Part shown: one piece after another, positions 17,444-26,348 of the stretch
Numbering within the stretch: position 1 is the first letter of the stretch
Layout of the letters: each line of letters begins with the position of its first letter
Source of the DNA: UBA6927 sp022447855
GTDB lineage: Bacteria; Chloroflexota; Dehalococcoidia; Lucifugimonadales; UBA6927
Reading direction: 5' to 3'
Assembly (NCBI GenBank): GCA_022447855.1
Contig: JAKUTX010000004.1
Coordinates: forward strand, 38,647-102,646
Length of the DNA stretch: 64,000 nucleotides
Notes under the pieces: model-generated
The model's input: the letters and a program-made list of their open reading frames with translations, nothing else
What the model was told of the DNA's origin: nothing
Databases searched by the model: none
Made by a program: the position numbers and the translations under genes

Positions 17444-18919
17444 CTATCGAATTGCCTCAAGATGGGAAATGACTATTTCTCTAGCAATTTTTGGATTAGC
17501 TGTACCTTTAGTTTCCCTCATTATCTGACCAATAAAAAATCCCACTACTGCTTCTTTACCCTGAAAATAATCACTTACAGATTTTGGGTTTTCATCAATT
17601 ATTCTTGACACTGCATCTTCTAAGATTGTATTGTCCGATATTTGAACCAACCCTTGCTCTTTAACTATTTCGGCAGGGTCACGACCAGTTTCATAAACCA
17701 TTTTAAAGACGTCAGTAGCCATATTATTGCTTAACGATCCATCATTAATAAGTGTAATCAACTCAACAAGATGAGAAGGCTGAACAAGTATTTCACTAAT
17801 GACCTTCCCTTCACTATTCATAAGGCTAAACAAATTAGTAATAATCCAATTTGACACCTGTTTGACAAGGCTTTTATCAACCTTAGAATTATTGTCTAAA
17901 AGATCTACTGAAGCGTCAAAAAAATCAGATGTAGCCTTTTCCGAAGTAATCAAAAGGGCGGTATCCATTTCCAAATCATACAAATCTATATAACGATTAA
18001 CTCTTTGAGATGGTAATTCTGGTATTAGTGCTCCCAAGTCTGAAATCTGATTTTTGGTAAGCGCAACCGGCAACAAATCAGGTTCCGGAAAATATCTATA
18101 GTCATGAGCAAATTCTTTACTCCTTTGGGAAAATGTGGTTTGTTTTTCTTCATTCCAACCACGAGTTTCCTGTTCAATTTTTTCACCAGCATCCAACAAT
18201 TTTGCTTGCCTGAGTTGCTCATACACTAGAGCATTAAAAACAGAACGAAAGCTATTCATATTCTTAATTTCAACCTTTGTACCAAGATTAATCTCTCCAA
18301 TTGGACGTAGACTAATATTGGCATCACATCTGAAATTGCCTTCTTCCATATTGGCTGAACTAGTTTCAACATACTTTACAATTTGGTGAACTCTCTGCAA
18401 ATAGCTCCTAGCTTCAAATGGACTATTCATTTCAGGTTCTGAAACAATTTCCATTAAAGGAACCCCTGCACGGTTCATATCCATTAACGTATACCCATTT
18501 CCCTGAGAATCACGTCTATGCATTAATTTTGCGGTATCCTCTTCCAAATGAATTCTATTAATATTTATAAGTTTTTCTTGTCCTTCATCAGTCTCAACAG
18601 ACAATTTGCCATTTAATGCCAATGGCAAATCGAACTGAGATATTTGATACGCTTTCAAAAGATCAGGATAATGGTAGTTTTTACGATCAAACTTGGAATA
18701 TTCCGAAATGTTACAATTTAATGCCAAGCCAGTTTTAACTACGTGTTCAACTGCTAGACGATTTATTTTTGGCATCACACCTGGCATACCCATACATATG
18801 GGACATACGAATGTATTGGGTCTAGAATCTTGATAATCAGCAGCACAGCTACAAAACATCTTGCTTTTTGTAAGCAACTGAGCATGAATCTCAAGCCCTA
18901 TAACTGTTTCATAATCCAT
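17444..18919 (-). CDS. gatB: Aspartyl/glutamyl-tRNA(Asn/Gln) amidotransferase subunit B
   Basis: GatB is the kinase/transamidase subunit of GatCAB, which converts misacylated Glu-tRNA-Gln or Asp-tRNA-Asn to the correct amide. The 491-residue length and motifs fit. The N-terminal VIGLEIHAQLLTKSKMFC is clear, the zinc-type cysteines lie in FVCPICMGMPGVMP, and the catalytic core contains HLEEDTAKLMH and MNRAGVPLMEIVSEPEM. The C-terminal YqeY-like tail contains VVGFFIGQIMRETKGTANP. Start ATG at 18919. GatA and GatC are not in the window. Confidence 0.96.
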   Translation of the reverse strand: MDYETVIGLEIHAQLLTKSKMFCSCAADYQDSRPNTFVCPICMGMPGVMPKINRLAVEHVVKTGLALNCNISEYSKFDRKNYHYPDLLKAYQISQFDLPLALNGKLSVETDEGQEKLININRIHLEEDTAKLMHRRDSQGNGYTLMDMNRAGVPLMEIVSEPEMNSPFEARSYLQRVHQIVKYVETSSANMEEGNFRCDANISLRPIGEINLGTKVEIKNMNSFRSVFNALVYEQLRQAKLLDAGEKIEQETRGWNEEKQTTFSQRSKEFAHDYRYFPEPDLLPVALTKNQISDLGALIPELPSQRVNRYIDLYDLEMDTALLITSEKATSDFFDASVDLLDNNSKVDKSLVKQVSNWIITNLFSLMNSEGKVISEILVQPSHLVELITLINDGSLSNNMATDVFKMVYETGRDPAEIVKEQGLVQISDNTILEDAVSRIIDENPKSVSDYFQGKEAVVGFFIGQIMRETKGTANPKIAREIVISHLEAIR

Positions 18920-18989
18920 TTTAAGCCTAAATAAAAATCGTGAATTGATTATATATTCAGTTCATCCATCAAACAAGAGTTTGAAATAA

Positions 18990-19640
18990 CTAAAACATGT
19001 TCGCATTAAATTTCAACGGAACAAATTTACAATTAGCGATAGTTTGCACAGCCATCCCACTAGGTGATTTGTGAATTAAAATTAGTTCTTGACCGGATGG
19101 ACCTCCAACAGGAACAACCATTCTTCCAAATTTACTCAATTGATTAATGAGTTTCTTTGGTATTGATGGGCATGCAGCAGATACTACAATTGCATCATAA
19201 GGAGCATTCAACTCAGAACCCCATTCACCGACTTCAACATTTAATACTGACGTAGTGGAAAAACCCAATTCTATCAAACGCTCCTGAGCAATATTATACA
19301 AACCTGTAACACATTCAGTTGTGGTGACTTTGTCAGTTAAATTACTTAATATCGCTGCTTGGTATCCACTACCAGTTCCAATTTCCAAAACGTTTTCAAA
19401 TTTAGAAATATTCAAACTATCAAGCATAATAGCAATAATAGAAGGTTGAGAAATTGACTGGTTAAATTCAATGGAGAGTGCCACATCATCATAAGACTTC
19501 GAAAAATCTTCTGGCATTACAAATTTTTCTCTAGGAACACTATGCATCGCATTAATTAATCTATTGTTATTAATGTCAATCTGTAATTTTTCAAACAATG
19601 TGTTTTTAGACTCGAAAAGGTTCATATAACAATTAATCAC
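18990..19640 (-). CDS. pcm: Protein-L-isoaspartate O-methyltransferase-like
   Basis: PCMT enzymes methylate L-isoaspartyl residues in aged proteins using SAM. The 216-residue protein has the family N-terminal MHSVPREKFVMPE and the ISQPSIIAIML substrate segment. The SAM motif VLEIGTGSGYQAAILS, the second motif DAIVVSAACPSIPKKLINQL and the C-terminal GGRMVVPVGG-type element are also present. Another ATG at 19625 would remove five residues; neither start has a convincing Shine-Dalgarno site. It lies 70 bases before gatB on the same strand and divergently from the tetrapyrrole operon. Confidence 0.9.
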   Translation of the reverse strand: MINCYMNLFESKNTLFEKLQIDINNNRLINAMHSVPREKFVMPEDFSKSYDDVALSIEFNQSISQPSIIAIMLDSLNISKFENVLEIGTGSGYQAAILSNLTDKVTTTECVTGLYNIAQERLIELGFSTTSVLNVEVGEWGSELNAPYDAIVVSAACPSIPKKLINQLSKFGRMVVPVGGPSGQELILIHKSPSGMAVQTIANCKFVPLKFNANMF

Positions 19641-19722
19641 TTAAATGCAGATCTAATCTATGTCACAACTTAACAAGAACAGTATATAATACTTATTGTA
19701 GGTTGTTTATCTAAGGCATGGT

Positions 19723-20472
19723 GTGAAATTGCCACAATATTATCCAGTTTTCCTAGACTTAAAAGGACGCAAAACCTTAATAATAGGTGGAGGTGAATTT
19801 TGCCTGGAAAAAGTGGAAATTCTTCTTGAATACAATGCAGAAATTGAAATTGTTAGCACGCAAATTCCTGAAAAAGTTAAATCATTGTGGCAAAAGAAAA
19901 TTGTGAAATGGTCTAATCGTGAATTTATCCCTGAAGACCTTAATGACACATTCCTTGCAATAGTTGCAGATACTTCAAATGAGTCATTAAACCAAAAAGT
20001 ATATGATGAATCCAAAAAGCGTAATGTTTTGCTAAATGTTGTAGATGTAACCCATCAATGTTCATTTATTACTCCTGCAATAATAAATAAAGGAGACGTT
20101 ACGGCGGCTTTCTCTACAAGTGGTGCAAGCCCTGCATTAGCAAGAAAATTTCGAGAAATACTTACAGGAAATCCTGTAGAGTCTTCTCATCCAGTAATGA
20201 ATTACGCAGTTTTAGCTCCATTGTTGGCTGATGTCAGGAACGAAATACGCTCCAAAGGAATAAAGCTTTACAATGACCACTGGCAAGCTTCTATTACTGA
20301 TGAATTAGTAAATTATATTAATGATGGCAAGTATGAGATAGCTAGGAAAGTATTATTAAATGATTTGTTAGAAGGAATCGATTGCGAATGTTCCAATAAC
20401 ATTTGTAAAAAATATGAGTCTAAAATTGAAATTGCGGTGGCATTAAAGAAAAATTCTCCTAAATGGAAGTAA
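19723..20472 (+). CDS. Precorrin-2 dehydrogenase / sirohydrochlorin ferrochelatase (Met8/CysG-N type)
   Basis: This enzyme oxidises precorrin-2 to sirohydrochlorin with NAD and can insert iron to form siroheme. The 249-residue protein begins PVFLDLKGRKTLIIGGGEFC, the NAD-binding Rossmann glycine motif. The catalytic aspartate sits in VVDVTHQCSFITPAII, and AFSTSGASPALARKFRE is the conserved dimerisation/active-site segment. The start is GTG at 19723 (AAGG upstream); a TATAAT-like -10 is at 19685-19690. It leads an operon with hemC, cobA-hemD and hemB. With the CobA domain downstream, the path from uroporphyrinogen III to siroheme is encoded in one unit. Confidence 0.93.
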   Translation: MKLPQYYPVFLDLKGRKTLIIGGGEFCLEKVEILLEYNAEIEIVSTQIPEKVKSLWQKKIVKWSNREFIPEDLNDTFLAIVADTSNESLNQKVYDESKKRNVLLNVVDVTHQCSFITPAIINKGDVTAAFSTSGASPALARKFREILTGNPVESSHPVMNYAVLAPLLADVRNEIRSKGIKLYNDHWQASITDELVNYINDGKYEIARKVLLNDLLEGIDCECSNNICKKYESKIEIAVALKKNSPKWK

Positions 20473-20475
20473 TCA

Positions 20476-21399
20476 ATGGACTACCCATCAAAAGTATATT
20501 TAGGGACTAGATCTAGTCCCTTATCGTTGAAACAAACTGATGAAGTACTAAATCTTCTCAAAGCAAAGTATCCTTATATTGATTTCATAATAGTCAAGTC
20601 GGAAACTCGAGGAGATCAAAACAAAAATGCACCTCTAGACTCAATGAATAGAGGCATGTTCTCCTCTGATATTTCTGAAGCAGTTTTAACCAAAAAGATT
20701 GATTGTGCATTGCATTCTGCCAAAGATTTGCCTGTAGTTGCGGGAAGTGAATTGATAATCGCAGGAGTGCCAAAACGTTCCGACCCAAGGGATGTTTTAA
20801 TTACAAAATCGAAGCTCCCATTAGACCAACTTCCTTCAGGCACTCGATTAGGAACAAGTAGCCTCCGACGAAAAATACAAATACAACACATAAGACCCGA
20901 TATAGAAATCGTTCCTATTAGAGGAAATGTGGGAACACGAATTGATAAAGCCCTGAATTCTCCTGACTACGATGGAGTAATTCTTGCAGCATCTGGGCTA
21001 ATAAGACTAGGTATCCAAGACAAGATTGATCATTTTTTGTCACCTAGCTTATGCACTCCCGATATTGGACAAGGTTCACTAGTAATTGAGACACAAAAGG
21101 ACAATCGAATGCTTTCAGAAATCCTCTCTCAAATTACTCATCAAGATAGTTTAATTGCTTTAACTGCTGAGCGAAGTTTTGTGACTGAAATTGGTTCAAA
21201 TTGCTCAACCCCTCACGCTGCTTTTGCTGAAGTCGTTAAAGATAGGGTTCAAATGCAGGTGATGGTAGCTTCAGAAAATTCTGTGGAATTATTTCGATCA
21301 AAAATTTCATGTAATATTAACACGCCCGAACAAGCCGGGAAAATTGCACTTGACTCACTACTAAATCAAGGTGCAAATATTCAAAAGTACAAGAGATAA
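20476..21399 (+). CDS. hemC: Porphobilinogen deaminase (hydroxymethylbilane synthase)
   Basis: HemC polymerises four porphobilinogens into hydroxymethylbilane. The 307-residue length is typical. GTRSSPLSLKQT is the N-terminal motif, DCALHSAKDLPV contains the conserved catalytic-site Asp, and GTSSLRRKIQ binds the cofactor carboxylates. Cys243 in GSNCSTPHAAFAEV is the dipyrromethane attachment residue. It is separated by 3 bases from the Met8-like gene and by 2 bases from the cobA-hemD fusion, so all are likely co-transcribed and coupled. Confidence 0.96.
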   Translation: MDYPSKVYLGTRSSPLSLKQTDEVLNLLKAKYPYIDFIIVKSETRGDQNKNAPLDSMNRGMFSSDISEAVLTKKIDCALHSAKDLPVVAGSELIIAGVPKRSDPRDVLITKSKLPLDQLPSGTRLGTSSLRRKIQIQHIRPDIEIVPIRGNVGTRIDKALNSPDYDGVILAASGLIRLGIQDKIDHFLSPSLCTPDIGQGSLVIETQKDNRMLSEILSQITHQDSLIALTAERSFVTEIGSNCSTPHAAFAEVVKDRVQMQVMVASENSVELFRSKISCNINTPEQAGKIALDSLLNQGANIQKYKR

Positions 21400-21401
21400 C
21401 A

Positions 21402-22919
21402 ATGCCTATACATGGGAAAGTATACCTAATTGGAGCAGGCCCAGGAGACCCTGGATTGATTACTGTTAAGGGTCTAAGAATATTGCAAAAAGCAGATGTC
21501 GTAATTTTTGACTCATTAGCGAACAACGCATTATTAGAAGAGTGTAATAAAAATGTTGAACTAATAAGCGTAACATCGTTGGGTAAAGTTCCTAGAAGAC
21601 AAGAAAATATCAACAATTTGTTAATTTCTAAAGCCGAATCGAGAAGAGTAGTTGTTAGATTAAAAGGAGGAGATCCTTTTGTTTTCGGAAGAGGTGGAGA
21701 AGAAGCTGAGGCTTTAGCATTAAAAAACATTGACTTCGAAATCATACCAGGCATTTCATCTTCAATTGCAGTACCGGCATATGCAGGAATTCCTATTACA
21801 CACCGAAAACATGCATCACAATTTATTGTGATTACTGGAAACGAAGATCCCGAAAAAAATGCTTCTCAAATTGATTGGAAATTAGCAGCTAATGGAAAAG
21901 CTACAATTGTGGTATTAATGGGAAGGAAAAATCTTCGTTCAATCACTAATACACTGATCAAGGAAGGAATGGACCCAAATACACCAGCAGCAATAATATC
22001 TGATGGAACTTTACCTACTCAAAAATCAATTATAGGAAATTTAGAAACCATTTCTGACAAAGCAGATAGTTTTAAAATTAAATCTCCCGCCATAGCTATT
22101 TTTGGAAAGGTTGTCAATCTTGAAAGTACAATTTCATGGTTTTCTCCTTCTAATATCAAAGGGAAAAAAATCCTAATTACAAGAGCTGAGCATCAATCAA
22201 AAAAATTGATCGATGGTTTGGAGAAGCTTAACGCATCTCCAATTGCCATTCCTACAATACAAATTCAATCACTATCAAATTATTCGAAATTAATTGAAGC
22301 ACTAAACAAAATCAATCAATATTCATGGATAGTTTTTACTAGTGTAAATTCAGTTGAAATCGTTTTCTCTCAAATCAAATCTTTAGGAATGAATCCTGAA
22401 CATCTACTATCTGATATCAAAATTGCAGTAATAGGTAGTGCAACCGCTCAAGCTATAATAGATGCTAAATTAACTCCTTCAATACAACCTCAACCATACA
22501 TTGCGGAAGAATTAGCTGAGTCAATTTCTGAACAATCTAAAAGTAATGCAAAAATATTAATTCCCATTTCTGCAAATGCAAGAAACACGCTTAACGACAG
22601 TTTAACTTCTAAAGGATTCAATGTAGAAACAATTGCAATATATAAGACAATAACACCCAAAAAGTCTACTTCAGAAATTAATATGAATTTAAAAAAAGGA
22701 ATTGATATAATCACCTTCACTAGTGGATCCACAGTTAAAGGATTATTCGAGATCCTAGATGGTGATATTACATTTATAAATTCTTCTGTTGTAGCCTGTA
22801 TTGGTCCAATAACTGCAAAAACATGTGTTGAATATGGTATTACACCAGATATAATAGCCAGTAAACATAACATTGAAGGCTTAATACAAGCTATCAATGA
22901 TTACTTTTCAGAACTCTGA
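21402..22919 (+). CDS. Fused uroporphyrinogen-III C-methyltransferase (CobA) and uroporphyrinogen-III synthase (HemD)
   Basis: This is a bifunctional 505-residue protein. Residues about 3-247 form the SAM-dependent methyltransferase: VYLIGAGPGDPGLITVKGLR is the first SAM motif, VRLKGGDPFVFGRGGEEA the second, and EIIPGISSSIAVPAYAGIP the third. Residues about 255-505 form the two-lobed HemD domain with KILITRAEHQSKKLIDGL, IVFTSVNSVEIVF and DIITFTSGSTVKGL, which cyclises hydroxymethylbilane. Such fusions are known in Firmicutes and Chloroflexota. The fusion joins the last common tetrapyrrole step to the first siroheme/cobalamin step. It overlaps nothing upstream, and hemB starts 10 bases after its stop. 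Confidence 0.95.
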   Translation: MPIHGKVYLIGAGPGDPGLITVKGLRILQKADVVIFDSLANNALLEECNKNVELISVTSLGKVPRRQENINNLLISKAESRRVVVRLKGGDPFVFGRGGEEAEALALKNIDFEIIPGISSSIAVPAYAGIPITHRKHASQFIVITGNEDPEKNASQIDWKLAANGKATIVVLMGRKNLRSITNTLIKEGMDPNTPAAIISDGTLPTQKSIIGNLETISDKADSFKIKSPAIAIFGKVVNLESTISWFSPSNIKGKKILITRAEHQSKKLIDGLEKLNASPIAIPTIQIQSLSNYSKLIEALNKINQYSWIVFTSVNSVEIVFSQIKSLGMNPEHLLSDIKIAVIGSATAQAIIDAKLTPSIQPQPYIAEELAESISEQSKSNAKILIPISANARNTLNDSLTSKGFNVETIAIYKTITPKKSTSEINMNLKKGIDIITFTSGSTVKGLFEILDGDITFINSSVVACIGPITAKTCVEYGITPDIIASKHNIEGLIQAINDYFSEL

Positions 22920-22929
22920 GGCATATTGC

Positions 22930-23910
22930 ATGTTCCCAAATAAAAGATTACGTAGACTTAGAGGCTCAAGTTCATTAAGGGACCTTGTAAGAGAAACCCA
23001 ATTATCTCCTGATGATTTCATTTTCCCTATATTTATTACTCATGGTAAAAATATCAAACGCGAAATTTCTCCAATGCCTGGGATTTTCCAATTTTCAGTG
23101 GATTTACTAGAAGAAGAAATCACCGAACTCTTAGAAATTGGAATAAAAGGTGTTTTGCTTTTTGGAATCCCGTCAGTCAAAGATGAATTAGGAACCGACG
23201 CTTATTCAGATAACGGAATCATCCAACAAGCTATCAAAAAAATTAGATCTGTTTCGCAACAATTGATAATTATTTCTGATATATGTTTGTGTGAATATAC
23301 TAACCATGGACACTGTGGAGTGTTAGAAAACTTCACAGTAGATAATGATAAAACTCTGAGTCTACTTTCAGAAATGGCTTTATCACACGCAGCAGTGGGT
23401 TCAGACATAATCGCACCCTCAGCAATGATGGACGGGCAAGTAAAATCGATCAGGTCAGCTTTGGATAACGCTAATATGCATTCAACTCCTATAATGAGTT
23501 ATTCAGCGAAGTATGCATCATCATTTTATGGACCCTTCAGAGTCGCCGCAGAATCGGAACCTAAATTTGGAGACAGAAAAAGCTATCAAATGGATCCAGG
23601 GAATATAAGAGAGGCGATGTTGGAAATTTCTCAAGACATTGAAGAAGGAGCCGACATAGTAATGATCAAACCCGCCCTAGCCTTTCTGGATGTAATTGCA
23701 AAGGTTAGGAATACATTTGATTTACCTATTGCAGCCTTCAATACCAGCGGTGAATATTCAATGCTAAAAGCCGCATCTCAAAACAATTGGATTAATGGGC
23801 CAAACGTAATGAAGGAACTACTTACTTCGATCAAACGGTCAGGATCAGATTTGATAATTTCCTACCACTCAAAAGAAATAATCAAATTACTCAATGAAAA
23901 ATATTCTTAA
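22930..23910 (+). CDS. hemB: Delta-aminolevulinic acid dehydratase (porphobilinogen synthase)
   Basis: HemB condenses two 5-aminolevulinates to porphobilinogen. From the ATG at 22930 (GAGG at 22918-22921) the product is 326 residues, and the RLRRLRGSSSLRDLVRET N-terminus is typical. The zinc-site cysteines lie in ICLCEYTNHGHCG. The two Schiff-base lysines lie in SYSAKYASSFYGPFR and VMIKPALAFLD. An upstream in-frame ATG at 22897 overlaps the previous gene and would add non-conserved residues. It ends the operon and overlaps the convergent sodX by 20 bases. HemA and HemL, which make the substrate, are not in this window. Confidence 0.95.
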   Translation: MFPNKRLRRLRGSSSLRDLVRETQLSPDDFIFPIFITHGKNIKREISPMPGIFQFSVDLLEEEITELLEIGIKGVLLFGIPSVKDELGTDAYSDNGIIQQAIKKIRSVSQQLIIISDICLCEYTNHGHCGVLENFTVDNDKTLSLLSEMALSHAAVGSDIIAPSAMMDGQVKSIRSALDNANMHSTPIMSYSAKYASSFYGPFRVAAESEPKFGDRKSYQMDPGNIREAMLEISQDIEEGADIVMIKPALAFLDVIAKVRNTFDLPIAAFNTSGEYSMLKAASQNNWINGPNVMKELLTSIKRSGSDLIISYHSKEIIKLLNEKYS

Positions 23911-24340
23911 AAAATCGTGAAATCCTCTTTGACCAAATTTTTAGAATTACTTTGCTAAGAATCTCATCAGATGTTATAGGTCCGAAATCCCTACTATCTG
24001 TACTTTGAATTAAATTATCACCAATGACAAAGTATTCGTTTTGATTCAATTTCCATGAACCTTCATAATGATTCGCTATCCCTATGGAAGTACCAGATGA
24101 AATTAATTTGTCATTAATGAATAAGTCTCTACTTTTTATTCGCACAATGTCATTTGGAATCCCTATTACTCTCTTAATAACTTTCCTTAATTGACCGTTA
24201 ATTCTACGTACAATAACCACGGCTCCAGAAGGTGGTTGAATGTCCTGAGAATTTAAAACTAAAATTAACTCGCCTTCTTTGTATGAAGGAAACATACTGT
24301 GCCCTTCTACTCTATATATTTCTAAATTACCAATCCGCAT
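23891..24340 (-). CDS. sodX: Nickel-type superoxide dismutase maturation protease (SodX), S26 family
   Basis: This is a small S26 signal-peptidase-like protease that removes the NiSOD propeptide to expose the His1-Cys2 nickel hook. The 149-residue protein has the Ser/Lys dyad: Ser15 in VEGHSMFPSYKEGE and Lys56 in VIKRVIGIPND, with the C-terminal YFVIGDNLIQSTDSRDFG box. It lacks the N-terminal membrane anchor of ordinary signal peptidase I, as expected for SodX. It is divergent from sodN with 170 bases between them, and convergent with hemB. A mitochondrial-type or ordinary S26 enzyme is less likely given the short length and the sodN neighbour. Confidence 0.9.
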   Translation of the reverse strand: MRIGNLEIYRVEGHSMFPSYKEGELILVLNSQDIQPPSGAVVIVRRINGQLRKVIKRVIGIPNDIVRIKSRDLFINDKLISSGTSIGIANHYEGSWKLNQNEYFVIGDNLIQSTDSRDFGPITSDEILSKVILKIWSKRISRFFKNIFH

Positions 24341-24430
24341 TAAATATTAAACCAACTATTAAAGAAACTTCACATTAATCAAAATATCCAGCGTTCGCAT
24401 ATCGAATCTATCATACCAATTTATTGCTTA

Positions 24431-24443
24431 TCTAATCATTAGA
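24431..24443. promoter_or_regulatory. Perfect palindrome in the sodX-sodN divergent region
   Basis: TCTAAT-C-ATTAGA is a perfect inverted repeat with 6-base arms and a single central base. It lies 6 bases upstream of the proposed sodN -35 and between the two divergent genes. It is a candidate binding site for a regulator of nickel SOD, such as a Nur-type protein. The regulator identity is inference. Confidence 0.35.
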
Positions 24444-24449
24444 TCGACC

Positions 24450-24478
24450 TTGCGCATTAGGTAATGTTTTAGTATCTT
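24450..24478 (+). promoter_or_regulatory. Candidate sigma-70 promoter for sodN
   Basis: TTGCGC (24450-24455) and TATCTT (24473-24478) are separated by 17 bases, 31 bases before the sodN ATG. The match to consensus is moderate. Confidence 0.4.
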
Positions 24479-24509
24479 CAATTCTAGAAATACTTTTTAG
24501 GGGAATGAT

Positions 24510-24977
24510 ATGAATCTTTTTTCAAAACTTTTACACTCAATCAAGATCGAAACAGTCAGTGCACATTGTGACGTTCCATGTGGGATTTATGATCCGATTT
24601 CGGCCAAAATCGCTGCACAAACTGTTCTAAAAATGGCAGTCAGGCTAGAAGCTGTTGATCTTCCACCTACTGATATTGCAGTACCAAATTCAGTCGCTCG
24701 ATATGTTGCTGTTAAAGAAGAGCATGCACAGCTAGTTAAAAGCGAACTAAATACGCTATGGGCTGACTATTTCAAACCTGAACATCTTGATCAATATCCT
24801 AATCTTCATGAATTAGTATGGAATGCTAACAAGCTTGCTGGTGCTAACAAACAAACCGTTAGTTCTGAATCAGCAAAACAATTAGTAGATTCAGTTGACG
24901 AAATTGCGAAAATCTTTTGGGCTACTAAAGGGGTTGACTATAGCGACCCCAATGCTGATATAAGATTTGGAGCATAA
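24510..24977 (+). CDS. sodN: Nickel superoxide dismutase (NiSOD)
   Basis: NiSOD dismutates superoxide in the cytoplasm using a mononuclear nickel bound by an N-terminal hook. The precursor is 155 residues. An 18-residue propeptide ends ...TVSA, and the mature N-terminus is HCDVPCGIYDP, which supplies His1, Cys2 and Cys6 (precursor residues 19, 20 and 24). The rest is the four-helix bundle, with RYVAVKEEHAQLVK and TLWADYFKP typical of the family. AGGGGAA sits 5 bases before the ATG. A strong intrinsic terminator follows directly, so the gene is monocistronic. The processing protease SodX is encoded divergently next door. Confidence 0.97.
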   Translation: MNLFSKLLHSIKIETVSAHCDVPCGIYDPISAKIAAQTVLKMAVRLEAVDLPPTDIAVPNSVARYVAVKEEHAQLVKSELNTLWADYFKPEHLDQYPNLHELVWNANKLAGANKQTVSSESAKQLVDSVDEIAKIFWATKGVDYSDPNADIRFGA

Positions 24978-24985
24978 AATCATTT

Positions 24986-25020
24986 AAATGGGCTTGTATT
25001 TTTTTACAAGCCCATTTTTT
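24986..25020 (+). terminator. Rho-independent terminator of sodN
   Basis: A perfect 13-base stem (arms 24986-24998 and 25005-25017, AAATGGGCTTGTA and its complement) with a six-T loop, followed by further T residues. It starts 9 bases after the sodN stop. The symmetric A/T ends mean it could also act on the minus strand. Confidence 0.93.
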
Positions 25021-25051
25021 ACTACTTGATCCAAAACAATCGGTTACTTAA

Positions 25052-25381
25052 TCACTTCTTATAATCAGTCCGAGGTGGACTGAAAATATCTAGTGCGAGC
25101 GCTCTTTGATCTGTGGCAATCAAACTATGTTCGACATTCGAAGGAATTATATACATTTCTCCTTCTTGTATCATTCTTGTTTCCTCACCAATGGTAAACA
25201 AAAATTCACCTTCCAATACTATTCCCGCCTGCTCATTTTCATGAGAATGAGCTTCCATTTTCGCTCCAGGTGAAATGGTTACTATACTCATCATCACATT
25301 TTCTCCCCAAGTAGTTTTCAATGAAACTCCAGGAGAAATCTCAAATGATTCTATCTTTTGTGAATCTATAAAATAACTCAT
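25052..25381 (-). CDS. Small cupin-domain protein
   Basis: A single-domain cupin of 109 residues. Metal-ligand motif 1 is seen in AHSHENEQAGIVLEGEF (two histidines and a glutamate), and motif 2 in YIIPSNVEHSL. Function is unassigned; such proteins may be sugar isomerases, dioxygenase-like or sensors. It is last of three same-strand genes with a ketopantoate-reductase-like protein and another small cupin, spaced by 15-16 bases, which suggests a shared small-molecule pathway. Confidence 0.8.
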   Translation of the reverse strand: MSYFIDSQKIESFEISPGVSLKTTWGENVMMSIVTISPGAKMEAHSHENEQAGIVLEGEFLFTIGEETRMIQEGEMYIIPSNVEHSLIATDQRALALDIFSPPRTDYKK

Positions 25382-25397
25382 TTAATATCTCTCAATT

Positions 25398-26333
25398 CTA
25401 GGAAAAATAACTTCCTCTTGCACGTTGATCATGAATCGATAAGCAACTGAAAATAAAATCGTTAATTGGGGTATCAACATTAATTTCTTTTGCGGTATTA
25501 GAAATTGCGCCAGTAATCACATCAATTTCTAAAGGTTTTCCATTTTGCAGATCCGCATACATTGATGAGACTAAATTCTTCCTATTTGCCGTCAGCTCTT
25601 CCAATGTTTCCTCAACAATAGATGGATTGATATTCACTCCAAGATTACGTGCAACCAAAGCAGCTTCTTCTAATACTTTAGATACCAAATGTGAAGTATT
25701 TAAATTAGCCATAACCTCATCAAATGTCCCCCTTGTAACACACGTAAGTCCGCTCAAAGCTGAAATAAAAATTAATTTGTGCCACGCATCTCGCTGAATA
25801 TCATTCGATATAGAAGCATTGATTTTTGAGTGGGTCAATATCTTCTCAATTGATATCATTCTTGAAGAATTCACTTCATTCTCACCGCCAAAAATTATTT
25901 TTGGATAATCTCCGTGAAAAGTCACAACTCCCGGAGACAACTGTTCAGCTTCAACATAAATTACACCTTGTAAGACTTTTCTATCTCCAAATTTTTCAAT
26001 AAGTTTTTGTTGACTGCCAATTCCATTTTGTAAAGTAATAATGGTTGTATTTGCAGAAACAGCGCTAGTCATTATCTCCATTGCTTGATCAGTTTGATAG
26101 GCTTTAACACAAAATAACACCAGATCTACTGTACCGAGTTCTTCAGAGTTATCAGTAGCAAATAAATCTAATCTATCCATATCCTCCTCTCCGTGTTTTA
26201 GCAGCAGGCCATTTTTACGTATTGATTCCAAGTTTTCACCACGCGCAACCAAAGTAACGTTTTGTCCTGATTGAGCTAATAAGCCTCCCAAACATCCCCC
26301 TACTGCCCCAGCACCCATAATTAAAATATCCAT
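25398..26333 (-). CDS. Ketopantoate reductase (ApbA/PanE) family oxidoreductase
   Basis: Members are NADP-dependent 2-dehydropantoate 2-reductases or related alpha-keto acid reductases. The 311-residue protein starts with a Rossmann motif GAGAVGGCLGGLLAQSG, followed by VTLVARGENL, LVLFCVKAYQT and TLQNGIGSQQ, then DAWHKLIFISALSGLTCVTRG with the conserved lysine. The asparagine usually seen in that last motif is not obvious, so the substrate may differ from ketopantoate. It is flanked by two small cupin genes on the same strand. Because PanE-type enzymes have many paralogues, I do not assign panE. Confidence 0.85.
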   Translation of the reverse strand: MDILIMGAGAVGGCLGGLLAQSGQNVTLVARGENLESIRKNGLLLKHGEEDMDRLDLFATDNSEELGTVDLVLFCVKAYQTDQAMEIMTSAVSANTTIITLQNGIGSQQKLIEKFGDRKVLQGVIYVEAEQLSPGVVTFHGDYPKIIFGGENEVNSSRMISIEKILTHSKINASISNDIQRDAWHKLIFISALSGLTCVTRGTFDEVMANLNTSHLVSKVLEEAALVARNLGVNINPSIVEETLEELTANRKNLVSSMYADLQNGKPLEIDVITGAISNTAKEINVDTPINDFIFSCLSIHDQRARGSYFS

Positions 26334-26348
26334 GAGAAGTACTACCTT

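Noticed and set aside
21317..21754. Long antisense open frame (145 codons) inside the hemC end and cobA-hemD fusion
   Set aside because: It lies opposite strongly conserved domains, has no ribosome-binding site and no recognisable motif; it is a shadow frame.
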